In this document: piece by piece, positions 4,538 to 6,985 of the stretch
Numbering within the stretch: position 1 is the first letter of the stretch
Layout: every line of letters begins with the position of its first letter
From: Nitrospina sp.
GTDB lineage: Bacteria > Nitrospinota > Nitrospinia > Nitrospinales > VA-1
Assembly (NCBI GenBank): GCA_018665625.1
Contig: JABJCF010000133.1
Span: forward strand, 1 to 6,985
Direction: 5' to 3'
Length of the DNA stretch: 6,985 bases
Position numbers and translations under genes: made by a program
The notes under the pieces: generated by a model
The model's database searches: none
What the model was told of the DNA's origin: nothing
What the model saw: the letters and a program-made list of their open reading frames with translations, nothing else

Positions 4538-5056
4538 CAGTGAGGTACCGGCCCGGCTGTCCCAAATAACAGTTTCAGGGCTGGATAAGTGGGCAGCTTC
4601 TGCCCGCCAATGATCAAAGCCAGCTGTCACACTCAATATTTTTACACATTCGTTCATTCCCCCTGCCCCGCCGATGTGCGAATAAATTTTTCTCAAGTCA
4701 TTCATATATGTCCCCTGCTCTGATTTGTACCGGTCTTGCGCTTCAGCGATATTAGCCAGAGTAGCTTCTGCCATGGCATTGTAAGCAAAAATTTCTTTTT
4801 TCAAGCTGTTATAATCAACAACAAACTGGGCGTGTCCCCAAGCCATGAGAGGCAATAATGCAAGGAGCATCAATATTCGTTTGCTAGTTTTTTGATCTAG
4901 TAAAATTCCTCCTATGGCCAGCGCTAATGCTATCCAGATGGAATATTGCGAAATGTTATCGTAAAGCATTAAATTAGGAATTTTTTCACCGCAAGAAGCC
5001 TGCGAAATGATTCCCTTTTTTAATAATAAATTCTGCGAAAAAAATTCAAGAGCCAT
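4526..5056 (-). CDS. Membrane-anchored protein with a pilin-like outer domain
   Basis: The 176-residue protein has two membrane segments (about 37-53 and 59-78) separated by a short positive turn (QKTSKR), followed by a soluble C-terminal domain that should face the periplasm. Residues 93-125 (AMAEATLANIAEAQDRY, then KSEQGTYMNDLRKI) resemble the start of the globular part of type IV pilins and pseudopilins, where a helix with AQ-x-x-Y is followed by a GTY-type turn. The end, HWRAEAAHLSSPETVIWD (149-166), resembles the C-terminal strands of minor pilins. There is no class III prepilin signal, so it is not an ordinary pilin. The ATG at 5056 has no good ribosome site; Met30 (4969) would give a shorter, more natural N-terminus ahead of the first membrane segment. 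It converges on the CBS gene with a 4-base gap. Function unknown; the pilin likeness is by eye. Confidence 0.6.
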   Translation of the reverse strand: MALEFFSQNLLLKKGIISQASCGEKIPNLMLYDNISQYSIWIALALAIGGILLDQKTSKRILMLLALLPLMAWGHAQFVVDYNSLKKEIFAYNAMAEATLANIAEAQDRYKSEQGTYMNDLRKIYSHIGGAGGMNECVKILSVTAGFDHWRAEAAHLSSPETVIWDSRAGTSLKKG

Positions 5057-5161
5057 TTGGATTCATTTTTAATGTTCAGAGACCAAAACTAGATTTTTAT
5101 CAGATTAACCTAATGATTTCCAGTGGCAAATTGAATTAGTTGTGATTTGTGTCATTTTGCC

Positions 5162-5190
5162 TTCACACAGAAATATTACTGCGCTAATAT
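5162..5190 (+). promoter_or_regulatory. Candidate sigma-70 promoter of the DUF1566 gene
   Basis: TTCACA (5162-5167) and TAATAT (5185-5190) are separated by 17 bases, matching 5/6 and 4/6 of the sigma-70 elements. The expected start site near 5197 leaves a leader of about 58 bases ending in GGAGA (5242-5246), 8 bases before the ATG. The remaining divergent intergenic region (5057-5161) is AT-rich and presumably holds the promoter of the minus-strand neighbour, which I could not define. Confidence 0.4.
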
Positions 5191-5254
5191 TTAACCTTCA
5201 TATTCTGTAGAACATAAAACTTAATTAACAAATAAGAAGCTGGAGAAAACTTTA

Positions 5255-5674
5255 ATGAACGACAGATTTGCAGATCAGGGCAATTCAACTATTTTGGATA
5301 ACGATACAGGTCTGGTTTGGGCCAAAGAAGATTCATGGCCTGTTGCGCAAGATTGGCTTACTTTTCAAGAGGCCCTACTTTTTGTCGATGAGAGAAATAA
5401 AAAAGACTATCTTGGGTTTCACGACTGGCGCATTCCAGAAAGAGAAGAAATAGAAAAATTATTTGCCCCTGAAAATACAATTATGGCTCGATCCAGCTGC
5501 GAGATCCACATCGACCCCCTTTTTGCGCCTGGTGGTGGCAATGCATCCTGGTGCCTGCCTTTTGACCAGCAAGCCGCCTTTTATTTCTCCTATGTATCGG
5601 GTAACACACAACAATTTGATCAGGATTATTCGCAGGGGTATGTCCGGTTGGTTCGACTTTATCCGGATGATTAA
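5255..5674 (+). CDS. DUF1566 (Lcl C-terminal domain) protein
   Basis: The 139 residues are a single DUF1566 domain. Typical signatures in order are RFADQGNSTILDNDTGLVWA (4-23), a WLTFQEALLF helix (34-43), GFHDWRIPEREEIEKL (54-69), HIDPLFA (85-91), an ASWC strand (97-100) and the closing QGYVRLVR (127-134). The WRIP/WRLP and YVRLVR elements are the family's most constant features. Members are often secreted and fused to other domains; this one has no signal peptide and no partner domain, so it would be cytoplasmic unless exported in another way. Two cysteines (82 and 100) are present. The family's biochemical role is not established to my knowledge. It is probably a single-gene unit between a divergent and a convergent neighbour. 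Confidence 0.85.
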   Translation: MNDRFADQGNSTILDNDTGLVWAKEDSWPVAQDWLTFQEALLFVDERNKKDYLGFHDWRIPEREEIEKLFAPENTIMARSSCEIHIDPLFAPGGGNASWCLPFDQQAAFYFSYVSGNTQQFDQDYSQGYVRLVRLYPDD

Positions 5675-5702
5675 GGAAAAGCTCAAAGAGGAAAAGGAAA
5701 GG

Positions 5703-6098
5703 TCAGAAATCTGTTTTTTTGTGCAGTTCTAAATAGTATTTCTCTAAATCTTTCACTGAAAACATTCCCACTATTTTTCCGTTTTCCATTACGGGAACAT
5801 GACGAACCTTATTTGATTCAATTATGGCACTCGCTTCAGAGATGGTTTGGTTTATGTCGATAGTATGTTTTAGTTCTGTCATTATTGTAGAAACTTTAAT
5901 AGCTTTAGGGTCACACTCTCCTTTTAGTACTAAAACCATCCAATCTGTTTTAGTGATGATGCCGGTATAATCCCCGTTACTTTCGACAAGGAGTGCCCCA
6001 ACTTTATTCTCATACATCTTATTAATGGCTTCATAAGCCAACGTGTCTGGGCTTGTGGAGTAAAGAGTGGTGCTCATATAATCGCCGATTTTATTCAT
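5703..6098 (-). CDS. Stand-alone CBS-pair protein (second copy in window)
   Basis: The 131 residues form two CBS domains (about 3-56 and 69-122). Both keep the full ribose-contact motif: GIITKTD (46-52) and GMFSVKD (111-117). RHVPVMENGKIVG (99-111) is a textbook CBS strand pair. It should bind an adenine nucleotide and regulate an unknown partner, or act as a general energy sensor. It resembles the CBS protein of the DUF1538 operon only at the family level, and differs in keeping both Asp residues. The start is supported by AGGAG (6110-6106 on the minus strand) seven bases before the ATG. It follows the IscU-like gene by 58 bases on the same strand and may be the last gene of the nadC transcript or have its own promoter. 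Confidence 0.88.
   Translation of the reverse strand: MNKIGDYMSTTLYSTSPDTLAYEAINKMYENKVGALLVESNGDYTGIITKTDWMVLVLKGECDPKAIKVSTIMTELKHTIDINQTISEASAIIESNKVRHVPVMENGKIVGMFSVKDLEKYYLELHKKTDF
5704..5720 (+). terminator. Weak T-run terminator candidate after the DUF1566 gene
   Basis: CAG (5704-5706) can pair with CTG (5711-5713) around AAAT, followed by seven T residues (5714-5720). The stem is too short for a confident call. It lies inside the last codons of the convergent CBS gene, and nothing better is seen in the 28-base gap between the two stop codons. Confidence 0.2.
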
Positions 6099-6156
6099 TT
6101 TGAAGCTCCTGAACGTAACGAGTAAATATTTTTCCTATGGAATTTAATATAAAAAT

Positions 6157-6561
6157 CTACCTTTTTCTACAGGGAATTAATTTGGGCATCTCTGAAGGTG
6201 CCAACACCATTTGCTTGATTTCTACCTGATCGGATTCATAGGCAATAGTAGCAATTTGATAACGATCCTGCTCGTCAGGGATTAACTTTCCTTGATATTG
6301 ATCCAACGCAGCACCTAAAGCACTCCATTCGAGAAAAAGTAAAAACTGGTTTTCCGTATCACTCAAATTCAATTGAGATACTAAGTCATCGAATTCCAAT
6401 TCAGATAAAGCATCCACTGGTTTTCCCTGGCAGTAATCTCGAAACCCAGTCCCGCCTCCGATTTCTTTATTGCATGTCATTTTGGAATATTCAAAGTCCA
6501 ATAAATGATCGTTGTTATCCAGTATTATATTAATTTGTGATGTGGTGTCTTTACAGGGCAT
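6157..6561 (-). CDS. Short IscU/NifU N-terminal-like protein
   Basis: The 134 residues can be aligned by eye to IscU from its first cluster-ligand cysteine onward. PCKD (2-5) matches the ACGD motif, KMTC (27-30) matches the YGCG motif, QGKPVDAL (45-52) matches KGKSLDEA, and ALGAALDQY (81-89) matches the helix AIKAAIADY. The third ligand region, HCS in IscU, is replaced by hydrophobic residues near 74-76, so only two of three ligand cysteines and the adjacent Asp remain; extra cysteines occur at 44 and 131. The N-terminal strand and the usual LPPVK chaperone motif are missing. It may be a divergent Fe-S scaffold, an Fe-S delivery factor or a non-catalytic relative. Its ATG overlaps the nadC stop (TAATG), with no Shine-Dalgarno sequence, so translation is probably coupled to nadC. 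The similarity is weak and needs a profile search. Confidence 0.5.
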   Translation of the reverse strand: MPCKDTTSQINIILDNNDHLLDFEYSKMTCNKEIGGGTGFRDYCQGKPVDALSELEFDDLVSQLNLSDTENQFLLFLEWSALGAALDQYQGKLIPDEQDRYQIATIAYESDQVEIKQMVLAPSEMPKLIPCRKR

Positions 6562-6985
6562 TATTTTTCAACCGTAATGTTCATACTAATATCGACCGCA
6601 GCTGCGGAGTGAGTTAATGCACCTATTGAGACAAAATCAGCCCCAGTTTTGGAAATCTCTTCTAATCTATCAAAAGTAACACCGCCACTGATCTCGGTTT
6701 GGGCCTTCCCGTTAACTTTGCGAATGGATTGTCGAACCCTTTCTATATCCATATTATCCAGCATAATAATATCGACGTTATTTTTTAATGCCTCCTCCAC
6801 TTCTTCTAGTGTTTTGGCTTCAACTTCAATTTTCTTATCTTTGGATATTTTCTGCCTAACCTCATTGACTGCGTTTGAAATGCTACCTGCAGCTTCAATA
6901 TGGTTATCCTTAATTAATACCTGATCATACAATCCAAATCGATGATTGGTTCCACCACCACATTTCACTGCATATTTTTCAAATA
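6561..6985 (-). CDS. nadC: Nicotinate-nucleotide pyrophosphorylase (quinolinate phosphoribosyltransferase), C-terminal part
   Basis: NadC converts quinolinate and PRPP to nicotinate mononucleotide with release of CO2 and pyrophosphate, in de novo NAD synthesis in the cytoplasm. The visible part is roughly the C-terminal half. Counting from the GTG at 6968, it shows CGGGTNHRFGLYD (3-15), LIKDNH (18-23) with the active-site Lys, EVE (48-50), MLDNM (69-73), EISGG (92-96) and SIGALTHS (114-121), which line the substrate and phosphate sites of the alpha/beta barrel. The GTG at 6968 is not the real start: the frame is open to the window edge and reads FEKYAV before CGGG, as in full-length NadC. The gene therefore continues beyond 6985. 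All catalytic motifs in view are intact. It overlaps the IscU-like gene by one base. Confidence 0.96.
   Translation of the reverse strand, partial: FEKYAVKCGGGTNHRFGLYDQVLIKDNHIEAAGSISNAVNEVRQKISKDKKIEVEAKTLEEVEEALKNNVDIIMLDNMDIERVRQSIRKVNGKAQTEISGGVTFDRLEEISKTGADFVSIGALTHSAAAVDISMNITVEK

Noticed and set aside
4991..5056. Lipoprotein signal ending at Cys22 (QASC) in the pilin-like protein
   Set aside because: The -3 residue is Gln, there is no proper hydrophobic core directly before it, and two real membrane segments follow.
5463..5732. Plus-strand 89-codon frame overlapping the end of the DUF1566 gene
   Set aside because: DUF1566 motifs continue to the end of the other frame (YVRLVR just before the stop), so there is no frameshift and this frame is chance.
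6649..6924. Plus-strand frame antisense to nadC
   Set aside because: nadC catalytic motifs are intact across the region; the antisense product is a Ser/Leu-rich shadow.
6949..6968. GTG at 6968 as the start of a short nadC
   Set aside because: The frame continues upstream to the window edge and encodes FEKYAV, which belongs to full-length NadC, so the gene is cut by the window.

Overview
The window looks like the chromosome of a flagellated, Gram-negative-type bacterium with AT-rich DNA. The gene content (flagellin with an anti-sigma-28 factor, a DUF1538/P-II membrane operon, stand-alone CBS-pair proteins, a DUF1566 protein and nadC) would fit a marine Nitrospinota or delta-proteobacterial lineage. 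That placement is an impression from gene content and protein style, not something the sequence proves. No rRNA, tRNA or CRISPR array was seen.

Layout. Positions 1-76 look like one end of an IS21-like insertion sequence whose body lies to the left of the window. A candidate sigma-28 promoter follows, then an unusual flagellin mRNA leader with three small hairpins. Each hairpin shows GGA in a six-base loop closed by a C-G pair, and the last contains the flagellin ribosome-binding site. The flagellin gene (231-1088) is followed after 3 bases by flgM (1092-1403). A palindromic hairpin separates these from a convergent leucine-rich-repeat gene (1444-1986, minus). From 2190 to 4521 a plus-strand operon encodes two paralogous DUF1538 membrane proteins, a divergent P-II-like protein and a CBS-pair protein, ending in an intrinsic terminator. 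A convergent minus-strand gene (4526-5056) encodes a membrane-anchored protein with a pilin-like outer domain. A divergent plus-strand gene encodes a DUF1566 protein (5255-5674). The right end is a minus-strand run: nadC (cut by the window edge), a short IscU/NifU-N-like protein overlapping the nadC stop, and a second CBS-pair protein.

How the parts work together. The flagellin-flgM unit suggests feedback at two levels: FlgM would hold sigma-28, and the leader hairpins look like sites for a CsrA/RsmA-type translational repressor. The DUF1538 operon looks like a two-subunit membrane transporter or channel with two soluble regulators, one P-II-like and one adenylate-sensing CBS type. Its substrate cannot be read from the sequence. 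The nadC-linked IscU-like protein lacks the N-terminal part of the fold and one of the three usual cluster-ligand cysteines, so it may be a specialised or non-scaffold member of the family.

The two best candidates for undescribed biology are the triple GGA-hexaloop leader (122-226) and the DUF1538-DUF1538-P-II-CBS operon (2190-4521).
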